Of a stretch of 64,000 bases of DNA, positions 34,898 to 42,545 are shown piece after piece. The notes under the pieces are model-generated. The model did not search any database, was not told the DNA's origin, and saw nothing but the letters and a program-made list of their open reading frames with translations. Source of the stretch: Bradyrhizobium yuanmingense. GTDB lineage: Bacteria > Pseudomonadota > Alphaproteobacteria > Rhizobiales > Xanthobacteraceae. The position numbers were made by a program, and so were the translations under genes. The stretch's first letter is position 1; every line of letters begins with the position of its first letter. The stretch spans positions 62,001-126,000 of the forward strand of contig NZ_JARFML010000019.1 of assembly GCF_029167105.1 (NCBI RefSeq). Direction: 5' to 3'.

Positions 34898-35064
34898 CCA
34901 ATCTGATCACCGGACTCATCGGCCTCGCGCTCATGATCGCATTTCTTGGAATCCTGCTGGTCTGGATCAAGGCCATTCCGCTCATCATCATCGTTGTCTG
35001 CGTCGTGGTGCTGGCCGTGATCGATTTCGTGCGATCCCTGCGGACGAACGGCGCGCCTCGCTGA
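34894..35064 (+). CDS. Small two-helix membrane protein
   Basis: A 56-residue ORF whose ATG overlaps the amidase stop (ATGA), preceded by the strong site GGAGAGGAAAG. It encodes two hydrophobic helices, about residues 5-24 (ITGLIGLALMIAFLGILLVW) and 27-44 (IPLIIIVVCVVVLAVIDF), joined by Lys-Ala, with the basic tail RSLRTNGAPR. It is the last gene of the dctP-dctQ-dctM-amidase operon. No family name is known to me; an accessory role with the transporter is a guess from position. Confidence 0.72.
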   Translation: MTNLITGLIGLALMIAFLGILLVWIKAIPLIIIVVCVVVLAVIDFVRSLRTNGAPR

Positions 35065-35138
35065 ATGCTCCATGGCAAGAAGACACTTCACTTCTCGGCA
35101 TTGGCCGGAGCAGCCGGAATTACGACAAGAAGAGAGCT

Positions 35139-35597
35139 TTAGCGGCCAACCCGTTCGAGCTGCCACCTGGGATCGCCTGCGCAGCGCGCGTCGAGACCTT
35201 TGCTCAGGTCTGCGAGGCTCACCGCGCCCAGCCGCTCGACCAGCAATGCTTCGGCATCGCGAAGGACATCGTCCACCGCTGCGTTGACGAGTTGCTCGAT
35301 CGCACAGTCTGGATTGGAATGCTCGTTCCCGATCGCAAATAGCCGGGGACCACCAACCGCACGATAGACATCGAGAAGTGACACGCGCTCGAGGTCGCAC
35401 GCGATGACCCAGCCGCCGCCATGCCCTTTGTCCGACCGGACATAGCCCGCATCGCGCAGTCCCGCCAATGTGCGGCGAACGACGACCGGATTGGTCCCCA
35501 GCATCGTGCCGATCGCCTCCGAGGTCATGGGGCCGTCATGTCGCGCCATGTGGAGCAGCACATGCAGCATTCGGGAAAGGCGGCTGTCGTTTCGCAT
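35139..35597 (-). CDS. Rrf2 family transcriptional regulator (YwnA-like)
   Basis: A 152-residue Rrf2 protein. The helix-turn-helix is SRMLHVLLHMARHDGP...TSEAIGTMLGTNPVVVRRTL and the wing is GYVRSDKGHGGGWVI. The NPDCAIEQLV block follows the YwnA pattern. Only one Cys is in the sensor loop, so it lacks the three-Cys iron-sulfur site of IscR/NsrR/RirA. ATG 35597 is preferred over one seven codons upstream on family alignment, but neither has a strong ribosome site. It faces a methyltransferase gene over a shared dyad, its probable operator. Confidence 0.85.
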   Translation of the reverse strand: MRNDSRLSRMLHVLLHMARHDGPMTSEAIGTMLGTNPVVVRRTLAGLRDAGYVRSDKGHGGGWVIACDLERVSLLDVYRAVGGPRLFAIGNEHSNPDCAIEQLVNAAVDDVLRDAEALLVERLGAVSLADLSKGLDARCAGDPRWQLERVGR

Positions 35598-35640
35598 CGG
35601 CTGATCTTTCGCATGCATCCCATCATTGGCAAGGGCACGC

Positions 35641-35669
35641 AGTCATGATACATATAAAGTTACATGACT
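35641..35669. promoter_or_regulatory. Probable Rrf2 operator
   Basis: A perfect 7-bp dyad AGTCATG-N15-CATGACT with an AT-rich centre that also holds TACATATAAAG. It occupies the short space between the divergent rrf2-type gene and the methyltransferase (start GTG 35685). Rrf2 proteins often bind such dyads at their own divergent targets. Confidence 0.6.
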
Positions 35670-35684
35670 CGTGAGGTATCCGAC

Positions 35685-36464
35685 GTGCGACAGTTTGAGG
35701 ATCCAGACCACTGGGACAGCGCAGCCAGGCATTATCGAGAGACCGCGCACCCTTTCACCGCCCTGTTTGCGGAGGCGGCGCTGGCGCGCGTAAGCCTGAC
35801 GCCTCATAGTCATGTTCTCGACGTGGCAGCCGGCACCGGCGCGCTCGCCCTGGCAGCCGCTCGCACCGGCGCACGAGTCCTGGCGACCGACTTCTCGCCC
35901 GGCATGGTGGGATGCATCGCAGCTGCTGATCTGCCCAATGTGGAGGCGCGGGTCATGGACGGACAGGCGCTCGATTTGCCTGACGCGCATTTCGATGCCG
36001 TCTTTTCGATCTTCGGTGTCATCATGTTCCCCGATTGGCGCAAGGGATTGGCCGAGATGCGACGGGTGACACGGCAAGGCGGGCATGGCGTGGTCGCGAC
36101 CTGGCGGAAACGGGGCGCGGCGACCTTCCTCCTGTTGGGCGAAGTGCGGGAAAAGCTGTTCCCTGATCTGCCAGGCATGGCAATGCCTGAAGCCGTTCAG
36201 GCCATGAGCGATCCGGACGATTTCGCCCGCGCCCTCGTCACGGCCGGCTATCGCAATCCCCGGATCGACGCGGTGACTCATGATTATCTGCTCGACGTGG
36301 CGGCGCTCGACGCGCCTGACACGCTCTTTGGCATGTCGCCCGACTGGACCAGCCTGGACGACATCGAAAAGGCCGCGGTGGTGGCCGAGGTGCGGCGCAG
36401 GGCCGATGGTCGCCCGGTGCTGCCGATAACCTCGACCGCACTCATTGGCGTCGCTGAACGATGA
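35685..36464 (+). CDS. Class I SAM-dependent methyltransferase
   Basis: A 259-residue methyltransferase. The SAM-binding motif I is VLDVAAGTGALALAAAR at about 45-61, the acidic residue of motif II is in VLATDFSPGM, and VEARVMDGQALDLPDAHFDAVFSIFGVIMF is the following core, as in UbiE/Coq5-like enzymes. GTG 35685 is chosen because GAGGT lies seven bases upstream, and because an ATG at 35664 would place the start inside the operator dyad. The substrate is unknown. It is expected to be controlled by the facing Rrf2 regulator. Confidence 0.88.
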   Translation: MRQFEDPDHWDSAARHYRETAHPFTALFAEAALARVSLTPHSHVLDVAAGTGALALAAARTGARVLATDFSPGMVGCIAAADLPNVEARVMDGQALDLPDAHFDAVFSIFGVIMFPDWRKGLAEMRRVTRQGGHGVVATWRKRGAATFLLLGEVREKLFPDLPGMAMPEAVQAMSDPDDFARALVTAGYRNPRIDAVTHDYLLDVAALDAPDTLFGMSPDWTSLDDIEKAAVVAEVRRRADGRPVLPITSTALIGVAER

Positions 36465-36511
36465 ACACCAACCGCACGGGTGCGAGCGATTCCACGCGGC
36501 GTTGATCGTCG

Positions 36512-36865
36512 TTATTTCCTGAGGATACCCGTGTTGGTGTTTCCAAGCTGCTGGACGGCGGCGTCGGCGGCTGGCGTGTTGTAGGACGGTCGAGATCCGC
36601 CACCCTCCTGACCGGACGGGGTCACGCCGAGTCGCTGGCCCGTCGTTCCCTGGCCTTTTGCATTAAGCGTGTTGGGCCCCGGCGAACCGCCCGTTCCGCT
36701 CAGCGTCGTCCCGTTTGAGAGCGTCGAGCCAGCCGTGCCGCCCGAACCGGTCGCGCCCGCCCCTCCAGCGGATGAAGCACCTCCTGAACCGCCTCCTGAG
36801 CTTTGCGCCATGGAAAACGAAACGGTGCCCAGAAGGACAGTCGCGGCCAAGACCAGAAGTTTCAT
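36512..36865 (-). CDS. Gly/Ser/Thr-rich exported protein
   Basis: A 117-residue protein with a signal peptide (MKLLVLAATVLLGTVSFSMAQ). The mature part is dominated by Gly, Ser, Thr and Ala (SSGGGSGGASSAGGAGATGSGG), with no cysteines and no domain, ending NTNTGILRK. It is probably a disordered secreted or envelope protein. Low complexity makes homology claims unsafe, but the signal peptide and clean frame support a real gene. Confidence 0.68.
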   Translation of the reverse strand: MKLLVLAATVLLGTVSFSMAQSSGGGSGGASSAGGAGATGSGGTAGSTLSNGTTLSGTGGSPGPNTLNAKGQGTTGQRLGVTPSGQEGGGSRPSYNTPAADAAVQQLGNTNTGILRK

Positions 36866-36920
36866 CGTCCACCCTTTCCTATGCCTATGCCTGAAACCGC
36901 TTGCTTCCTTGTCACAGTTC

Positions 36921-37175
36921 CTAGCGGCGGCGAGCGATCCATGCTCCGGCCAGGAAAGCGACGAGCAAAGACCGCAACGGCGCCCTCACCGTCACCTCGC
37001 GCAACTGGTCGGCCCATCGCTTCGCCGGCTCTGGCGACGGCGTGCGGGCCTGCGGAGCAAAAGCTCCTCCTTGCTCTCCGGAACCCGGCCGCGGGCCCGA
37101 AGTCCGCTCTATGCCGCCCTGATCGTCCGTCAGCCCGGAGGCTTCCGTCATTGCCGCGGCTTCCTTCATGTCCAT
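36921..37175 (-). CDS. Small inner-membrane protein, ElaB/YqjD-like C-terminus
   Basis: An 84-residue protein. GGGAG seven bases before ATG 37175 fixes the start. The first 50 residues are polar and disordered. The end WADQLREVTVRAPLRSLLVAFLAGAWIARRR is a single C-terminal membrane helix with basic flanks, the layout of ElaB/YqjD/DUF883 proteins that bind ribosomes or the membrane in stationary phase. The similarity is to the tail only. It faces the DUF3750 gene. Confidence 0.62.
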   Translation of the reverse strand: MDMKEAAAMTEASGLTDDQGGIERTSGPRPGSGEQGGAFAPQARTPSPEPAKRWADQLREVTVRAPLRSLLVAFLAGAWIARRR

Positions 37176-37294
37176 GCGTGCGCTCCCGAGGACGGTTGCG
37201 GAACAACTCAACTGATCTGGTGCCCGTCCGACCGAGGTCACAGGCTCGTTCGACGACCGGGGGCGGCTATGGCGTCGGCATCGATGCGAACTAT

Positions 37295-38071
37295 ATGCTT
37301 GTCGAAGATCCCCGCCGTACCGCTCCCTTGAAAAAGCCGTTGCTCATCTTTCTGTTCCTCGTCTTCGCACCGCTTGCCGCATCGGCGGCGAGATATTTTT
37401 GGCTGGATGATGGCCGCCAGAACTGGCAAACGGCCGATCGCTCCAGCGCGGGCCTGTTGGCCTCCGCGGCCGATCACCGTGAGGCCGTTATCCGGGTGTT
37501 CGGAGCAAGAACGGTGAGATGGCGCGGCATCTTCGCGATTCACACCTGGATCGTGGTCAAGGAGAAAGATGCGCCGACCTACACAAGGTACGACTACACG
37601 GCCTGGGGCGAGCCGATCCGCACCAACGGCTTCGCTCCGGACGGGCGGTGGTTCGGCGCTGTGCCGGAAATCGTCGTGGCCGTCGATGGCGAGCGCGCGG
37701 AGGCGCTCATCCCGAAGATCAGGCATGTGGTCGAAAACTACAGGTTTCGATCCTATGGTGATTACAGCGTCTGGCCTGGGCCCAATTCGAACACCTTCGT
37801 GCAGGCCGCGCTCGATGCCGTCCCTGAGCTCCGGGTCGTCCTGCCGCCGACCGCGATCGGCAAGGACTTCCCGTACACCGGCAAATGGTTCGGCGTAACG
37901 GCGTCCGGCACGGGCATCTATGTTTCGCTTGCCGGATATGTCGGGGTGACGATTGGCTGGGTCGAAGGCCTGGAGATCAATTTCTTTGGCGCCGTTCTGG
38001 GCGTCGACATCCGGCGCCCGGCGATAAAGCTCCCCGGTCTCGGCCGCTTTGGAATGACGCCGAGCCTGTAA
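37295..38071 (+). CDS. DUF3750 family protein
   Basis: A 258-residue exported or membrane-anchored protein. A hydrophobic helix (KKPLLIFLFLVFAPLAASAA) begins near residue 14. The body matches DUF3750: IFAIHTWIVVKEKDAPTYTRYDYTAWGEPIR, SYGDYSVWPGPNSNTFVQAALDAVPEL and PYTGKWFGVTASGTGIYVSLAGYVG. Family function is unknown; the pattern suggests a peptidase-like fold, with conserved His and Asn/Asp residues in the named blocks. No good ribosome site precedes ATG 37295, so the start is uncertain. Confidence 0.85.
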   Translation: MLVEDPRRTAPLKKPLLIFLFLVFAPLAASAARYFWLDDGRQNWQTADRSSAGLLASAADHREAVIRVFGARTVRWRGIFAIHTWIVVKEKDAPTYTRYDYTAWGEPIRTNGFAPDGRWFGAVPEIVVAVDGERAEALIPKIRHVVENYRFRSYGDYSVWPGPNSNTFVQAALDAVPELRVVLPPTAIGKDFPYTGKWFGVTASGTGIYVSLAGYVGVTIGWVEGLEINFFGAVLGVDIRRPAIKLPGLGRFGMTPSL

Positions 38072-38396
38072 GAGCCGCCGATTGAAGACTCCCAAGGCTG
38101 GTTGAAGATACCTTCTGGCTGGCTGCTGCCTAGCTCGACGCTCGCTCGAGCGTCGGTCGACCGCACGGGCGCACTCAAGTCACTGCCGGTCTTCAGCCCC
38201 ACCTCCATGGCTGACCTCGACCCGAGGGCCGCTTCGGAGAGCAGAACTGACCAAGGTCATTCTGGGCTGCGAGGGCAACCTTGGACCCCAGGCAGACGAA
38301 CTCGGGAAGGTGCACCACAGCCGACCGCGCTCGGTCCTGCGGACCAGAGCAGCCGATGGGGCATATTATAGCGCCGACTGCCGAACAAGCGCCGAT
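38072..38396. other. Gene-free stretch
   Basis: 325 bases between the DUF3750 gene and the acidic-tail protein. Frames here have no ribosome sites or recognisable products. The only structure seen is a short perfect dyad GACGCTC-GCTC-GAGCGTC at 38137-38154, without a T run. Confidence 0.5.
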
Positions 38397-38579
38397 CTAG
38401 TCTTCGTCTGGCTCGCGCACGACCGCTGGTTCGTCATCGCCATCTTCCCCTTCGTCATCGTCTTCTTCGTCCTCCTCATCCTCTTCATCAGGATCTCTTG
38501 GCGGCATCGCGGTGCCCATAACCACGAGCGGTGTCCAGCAGATCGCTGTGATAGAAGATGCTAAGGCGTGTTGCTTCAT
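38397..38579 (-). CDS. Small membrane or exported protein with highly acidic tail
   Basis: A 60-residue protein. ATG 38579 has GAGGAG ten bases upstream. A hydrophobic segment (ALASSITAICWTPLVVMGTA) is followed by Pro-Pro-Arg and a tail made almost only of Asp and Glu (DPDEEDEEDEEDDDEGEDGD), ending VVREPDED. A cation-binding or charge-buffer role is possible but not shown. Similar short acidic-tailed ORFs occur in Bradyrhizobium by my recollection. Confidence 0.6.
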   Translation of the reverse strand: MKQHALASSITAICWTPLVVMGTAMPPRDPDEEDEEDEEDDDEGEDGDDEPAVVREPDED

Positions 38580-38732
38580 GGCGTTGCTGCTCCTCGAAAA
38601 GAACCCGCTGTCGACGCTTCCTGACGGGCGGCACGCGCAGGTCCAGGGTGCGATCGTTGGAAACGCGAGGTGACACCAGCTCGATGACACGAGCAAGGAC
38701 CGCACCCGCCACGCAACTCGCGGCGCTTGGAG

Positions 38733-39047
38733 CTACCTTATGCCCGACGACGCATTAGAAGACTCCATGTCCACCAAAAGTTCGCCGCTGGTAACTTCGG
38801 GAGCCCCGAGATCGAGGTCATGCAGGCTCGCCTCAACAAACGCCAGTATCTTGGCGTTCGCTGCGTTGGCGCTCTCGCGGTCATCAAATATCATCACGGC
38901 GATACCGACACCGCCGCCCGCATCCAGCACATGGTAAGATCTAAATCCCTGCGATTGCCTCAGGATCTCACCGACACCGCTCTTGGCGCGACGAGCGGCG
39001 TCCGCGACCGAACGAACATTCGTGTACTTGCGAATGACCATGTACAT
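38733..39047 (-). CDS. Small ABM-like (antibiotic biosynthesis monooxygenase fold) protein
   Basis: A 104-residue protein starting MYMVIRKYTNVRSV. The pattern of a first beta strand, a helix (ADAARRAKSGVGEILRQSQG), then FRSYHVLDAGGGVGIAVMIFDDRESANAANAKI resembles dimeric alpha-beta barrel proteins of the ABM type. Catalytic residues cannot be assigned. It precedes the dodecin gene's stop by 67 bases, in reverse order on the same strand, so dodecin is upstream and may share a transcript. Confidence 0.7.
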   Translation of the reverse strand: MYMVIRKYTNVRSVADAARRAKSGVGEILRQSQGFRSYHVLDAGGGVGIAVMIFDDRESANAANAKILAFVEASLHDLDLGAPEVTSGELLVDMESSNASSGIR

Positions 39048-39114
39048 GGGGCCACCAGCTGTCATACGCGCGCAAATGAGCCATCCTCGCCCGCAGGGGG
39101 CGAGGTGCTGAGGC

Positions 39115-39330
39115 TCAGGTGCCCTCGAACTTGAACGACACGTTGAGCTTGGCGCGATAGGCCTCGACTTTTCCCTTCTCGTCCAGTTGCATATCGAGCT
39201 TGACGACCTCTGCGATGCGAAGATCTCGGAGAGATTTAGCGGCTTGCTCGACCGCGTTGGCGGCCGCCTTCTCCCACGAGTCTTTACTGGTACCGACTAG
39301 TTCGATGACCTTGTAGACACTCTCGGGCAT
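39115..39330 (-). CDS. Dodecin family flavin-binding protein
   Basis: A 71-residue dodecin. The sequence VYKVIELVGTSKDSWEKAAANAVEQAAKSL...AEVVKLDMQLDEKGKVEAYRAKLNVSFKFEG is diagnostic in full. Dodecins form hollow dodecamers that store riboflavin, lumichrome or FMN. Bacterial dodecins stack flavins on a Trp, which here is in DSWEKAA. It is likely transcribed first in a unit with the ABM-like gene. Confidence 0.95.
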   Translation of the reverse strand: MPESVYKVIELVGTSKDSWEKAAANAVEQAAKSLRDLRIAEVVKLDMQLDEKGKVEAYRAKLNVSFKFEGT

Positions 39331-39589
39331 GTCGTCCTCCTATCCGGTAGGGCCAGGAAATCTAGCATCTGAATCTCGACGCCGATACGTATCCGCGGAT
39401 GGTGCGGAAAAGGTTCGTTTGGCTGTCATTTTTTGTGTTCGACCCAGGAAAGAAACTCGGGAACCCGTCGGGAGATGCGATCGCGTTTTCAGCCCGAACG
39501 AACCCGCATATGGAATGGCCTTTCCGTCAGTTGGTTTCTTAATATGGTTCTGCAGCCCGATGTCGTCATTGCCGCTGAGGTTCTGACCC

Positions 39590-40252
39590 ATGAAGCGATG
39601 GCACCCCGTCAGCATCAGCAGCATCGTTATCGCCGTGGGTCTGGTGTGTGCCGGGGCCCTGGTGGTCAGTCGATCACACGTTCCATTGGAAGCCATAGCT
39701 TCATCGGTAACACGTACTCCTGAGCTTATGGAGCGTGCGTGGCGCCTACCGGTGGCAGCAACATTTCAAAGACATGTTGATTGGCAGTCAAATGGCTCTC
39801 GCTGCGGACCCGCTGCTGTTGCGAATGCGTACCGGTCCCTTGGCGAGGCGGCAAGGACGGAGGGCGAGGTGTTGGCCGGCACGTGGAGCTGCTGGACAGG
39901 GATATGCATAATGGGTCTCACGCTTGACGAACTGGCCAAAGTCGCCCAGTCGCACACCAGCCGAAACGTTATAGTCTTACGCGATCTCAGCGAGAACGAG
40001 TTTCTGGAGCATCTCCGCCGATCCAACGATCCGGGGCGACGCTACATCGTGAATTTCGATCGCGCTCAAATTTTTGGCGCTGGTAGCGGCCACCATTCCC
40101 CAATCGGGGGGTATTTCGAAGCCGAGGACCTCGTTTTCGTGCTCGATGTCAATGTTGATTTCCAGCCATGGCTCGTCGAGCGGGGGCGGCTGTTCGACGC
40201 TGTAAATACGTTCGACGGCGATAAAAAGCGGGGACTGCTATTCATACAGTAA
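39590..40252 (+). CDS. Phytochelatin synthase family protein (papain-like peptidase)
   Basis: A 220-residue protein with an N-terminal membrane or signal segment at about 8-27 (SISSIVIAVGLVCAGALVV). The phytochelatin-synthase catalytic triad can be placed: Cys72 in NGSRCGPAAVAN, His168 in GHHSPIGGY and Asp186 in VFVLDV. The His-to-Asp spacing of 18 is that of the Nostoc enzyme as I recall it. Bacterial homologues mainly cleave Gly from glutathione or its conjugates and polymerise poorly. The N-terminal segment suggests periplasmic action. It lacks the C-terminal metal-sensing domain of plant enzymes. Confidence 0.88.
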   Translation: MKRWHPVSISSIVIAVGLVCAGALVVSRSHVPLEAIASSVTRTPELMERAWRLPVAATFQRHVDWQSNGSRCGPAAVANAYRSLGEAARTEGEVLAGTWSCWTGICIMGLTLDELAKVAQSHTSRNVIVLRDLSENEFLEHLRRSNDPGRRYIVNFDRAQIFGAGSGHHSPIGGYFEAEDLVFVLDVNVDFQPWLVERGRLFDAVNTFDGDKKRGLLFIQ

Positions 40253-40293
40253 ATTATCCCGCATGCCGCTTGTTGGCCCGTCGCGGCGTCTAG

Positions 40294-40440
40294 AAGGGTG
40301 CTAAGCTGAGCGATCTGCCGGTCGAGCAGACGACTCGTTTTCAAGTTGCCAATGCACTCGGCCTACAGACCCCACCATCGCTACTAATTGGCGCTGACGA
40401 AATCATTGAGGTCGGCATCTTGGCCGGCGGCCTCGCCTGA
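40294..40440 (+). pseudogene. Remnant of an ABC transporter substrate-binding protein gene (PF04392 type)
   Basis: The frame reads KGAKLSDLPVEQTTRFQ, then ANALGLQTPPSLLIGADEIIE, ending TGA. This matches the usual C-terminus of this family (KGAKPADLPVEQPTKFE ... AKALGLTVPPSLLARADEVIE) with about nine residues deleted from the middle. A TAG immediately precedes the fragment and nothing of the first 250 or more residues remains. It is therefore a dead gene tail, left between the phytochelatin-synthase gene and a repeat element. Confidence 0.72.
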
Positions 40441-40549
40441 CCATCCAACGACCGCCTGCGTTCAGGATTAGGGCCGCGACCTCTCTTCACTTCAGCATTG
40501 TGACCCAACGCAGAAATGCAGCGAAGGGCTGAGCATGCTGCCTCGTCAG

Positions 40550-40656
40550 AGCGCGTAGGATGGGTTGAGCCCTTGCGAAACCCATCATGCTTCGTCGTAG
40601 ATGGAGGGAGCAATGGGTTTCGCTGGCGCTCTACCCATTCTACGAGCTGAATGCCG
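40550..40656. repeat. Interspersed inverted repeat (GTAGGATGGGT element)
   Basis: The left arm begins GTAGGATGGGTTGAG and continues CCTTGCGAAACCCAT; the right arm, read in reverse, begins TCGTAGAATGGGTAGAG and continues GCCAGCGAAACCCAT. The arms agree at about 80 percent over 33 bases around a 30-base centre. A related arm occurs at 55964. The element is the only structured sequence in the latter part of the 40441-40879 gap. Confidence 0.65.
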
Positions 40657-40879
40657 GATGGACCGGAAGCGCTCACAGGCATCATGGATTACTGATTTGG
40701 AGCCAAACCCGACTTCATGGCCATCGCTTGATTGCGCCGCGTTCGCTGTGTAAAGCTTTCACCAGCGCCGATTTGATACTCAGCTTGCGGGCGCTTCTAA
40801 AAATGCAGCTAAAGAGAACCGCCATCCCTGCATCGTCCGCATTGCCTAAGCCGTCGGCCATCTCGAATGGGAGGGTCAA

Positions 40880-41629
40880 ATGAAATTTGCTGCAATCGCT
40901 GATGTGCACGGCAATCGTTCAGCGCTCGAGGCCGTACTTGCCGATATTGCCGCCTTCGGCATCACCGAGGTCGTCAATCTCGGTGATCACGTCAGCGGCC
41001 CGTTGGAGGCGGCCGGAACTGCGAACCTCCTGATTGAGCGAGGCTTTCCGTCAGTGCGGGGCGATCAGGATCGAATCCTCGTCGAGCTCTGGCAGGCTGG
41101 CACATCGGTTCGCAGCGATTTCCGACAGCTTGAACGTCGGCATTTCGATTGGTTGGCGAGCATGCCACCGACGCTGGTGTACAGAGACCATGTGTTCTTA
41201 TGCCATGCGAAGCCAAGAAACGATGCTGCCTTCTGGCTGGACTACATAAGCAGCGACGGTGATGTGCGCGCCAGTCCAATCGAGGCCATCGAGCCGGAAG
41301 CGGACGGGATCGACGCCCAGCTTATCCTGTGCGGACACACTCACATACCCAGGATTGTTCGTTTGAGAGATGGACGCCTCGTTGTGAACCCCGGCAGCGT
41401 TGGATTGCCCGGTTACGACGGGAAGACGCCCGTTCCTTACGTGGTTGAGGTCGGCACGCCGCATGCTTGCTACGCGATTTTGGAGTGCGCCGGAAAAGAG
41501 TGGCTCTCGACCATCCGGTACGTGCCTTACGATAACGCGCCTATGGTTGAACTCGCCCTCAGCAAAGGAATGCGCACTTGGGCGGATGCGATTGCAACTG
41601 GTTGGATCCAACGGAGAGCCAGCATTTGA
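40880..41629 (+). CDS. Metallophosphoesterase family protein
   Basis: A 249-residue calcineurin-like phosphoesterase of the YfcE/prokaryotic class. Metal motifs are ADVHGNRSALEAVL (DxHG), NLGDHVSGP (GD), and the late CGHTHIPRI (GHTH) with NPGSVGLPG. The usual GNHD/E motif is replaced by VRGDQDR, so one metal-bridging Asn-His pair is altered to Asp-Gln, which may weaken catalysis. It follows a 627-base stretch of decayed sequence and lacks operon partners. Confidence 0.88.
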   Translation: MKFAAIADVHGNRSALEAVLADIAAFGITEVVNLGDHVSGPLEAAGTANLLIERGFPSVRGDQDRILVELWQAGTSVRSDFRQLERRHFDWLASMPPTLVYRDHVFLCHAKPRNDAAFWLDYISSDGDVRASPIEAIEPEADGIDAQLILCGHTHIPRIVRLRDGRLVVNPGSVGLPGYDGKTPVPYVVEVGTPHACYAILECAGKEWLSTIRYVPYDNAPMVELALSKGMRTWADAIATGWIQRRASI

Positions 41630-41645
41630 GAGCTTTTCGCTGCGG

Positions 41646-41779
41646 CCATCCTTCGAGACGCCCGCGTGAGGCGGGCTCCTTAGGATGAGAGGGAGTGCGT
41701 GGCTGCAGTTTCAAAAGGCGCCGACGCTGATGTGCCTCATCCTGAGGAGGCGCGTCAGCGCCGTCTCGAAGGACGAGGC
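41646..41779. repeat. Interspersed inverted repeat (CCTTCGAGACG element)
   Basis: The left arm CCATCCTTCGAGACGCCCGC and the block CTCCTTAGGATGAG pair with the right-side blocks CTCATCCTGAGGAG and CGTCTCGAAGGACGAG. The 350-base space between the metallophosphoesterase and the SnoaL-like gene contains this element and no gene. It is a type I remember as common between Bradyrhizobium genes. Confidence 0.62.
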
Positions 41780-41980
41780 GTGCGCACCGGCCGCCGCCAT
41801 CCGAATCTTTGAAGGAGAGCCATCGAATACTTCCCGAACCGACCCGCGTGCCGAGGAAGGTCGGCTCTGAACGAAAAGCTCAACACGAGCAATTCGCGTC
41901 CGCTAGTCCCGACGAAGCAGGCCTCAAACCGGCGAGCCGCGACTTCGCTGATGGGCGACCACGTTCGGACATGTGCGTCG

Positions 41981-42367
41981 TTAGGCTGACGATGGTCCTT
42001 CAACAATCTTCCAATACGAATCCTTGCGGATCACCTCGTCCGCGCGAAAAGTGTAAAAGTCACATCCTCGGACCTCGATCTTTTTTCCTTCGCGTGTAGT
42101 GCCCGTTAGCGTCCATTTTGAAATGCCCGTGTTTGCCATCGTATCCACAAAATGCTCGACGTCGCCGTAGTGAACATCCGGCAAGCCTTCAAAGCGCGTC
42201 GCGAGCCCGTCTCGTACGTTGCGTTTGCCCTCGAAGCGGGAGCCCCAAGGCTTGCTTCCCCTCGGCATCTCCAAGACACAATCGTCAGCAAAGAACTCCA
42301 TGATGGAATCCAAGTCGTGCGCGTTGAACGCTTCACACAGCGCCGTCAATTTCGATCGAATGTCCAT
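41981..42367 (-). CDS. SnoaL/NTF2-like domain protein
   Basis: A 128-residue protein with the alpha+beta-barrel fold of the NTF2/ketosteroid-isomerase group. The helix KLTALCEAFNAHDLDSIMEFFADDCVLEMPRG and the strands THFVDTM..KWTLTGTT and KIEVRGCDFYTFRADEVIRKDSYWKI are characteristic. The pocket could bind a small hydrophobic ligand, but an enzymatic role cannot be claimed. GGAGG lies upstream of ATG 42367, and an alternative ATG is four codons upstream. Confidence 0.82.
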   Translation of the reverse strand: MDIRSKLTALCEAFNAHDLDSIMEFFADDCVLEMPRGSKPWGSRFEGKRNVRDGLATRFEGLPDVHYGDVEHFVDTMANTGISKWTLTGTTREGKKIEVRGCDFYTFRADEVIRKDSYWKIVEGPSSA

Positions 42368-42545
42368 CCTTCCCTCCATCGAGTTCTCGGAAGGGATACA
42401 ATAACATCAGGGCACACAGGTGAGTTGAAGGGCCAATTAGACGTCTGGTCGATGTCGCCTTCGGGGCACTTGCTGTCGGCTGGAGCGACGCGTGAGGTCT
42501 GCTTCAGCTCACGAAGCGGACACCTCATTCCAATGAGTGTGCGCC

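Noticed and set aside
40341..40685. 114-residue minus-strand frame across the pseudogene and repeat
   Set aside because: It overlaps a decayed gene and a palindromic element and has no ribosome site.
42380..42545. Recurring-looking sequence with GAAGCGGACA and GATGTCGCC blocks
   Set aside because: It resembles dispersed Bradyrhizobium intergenic sequence, but no arms or boundaries could be set, so it was not called as a repeat.
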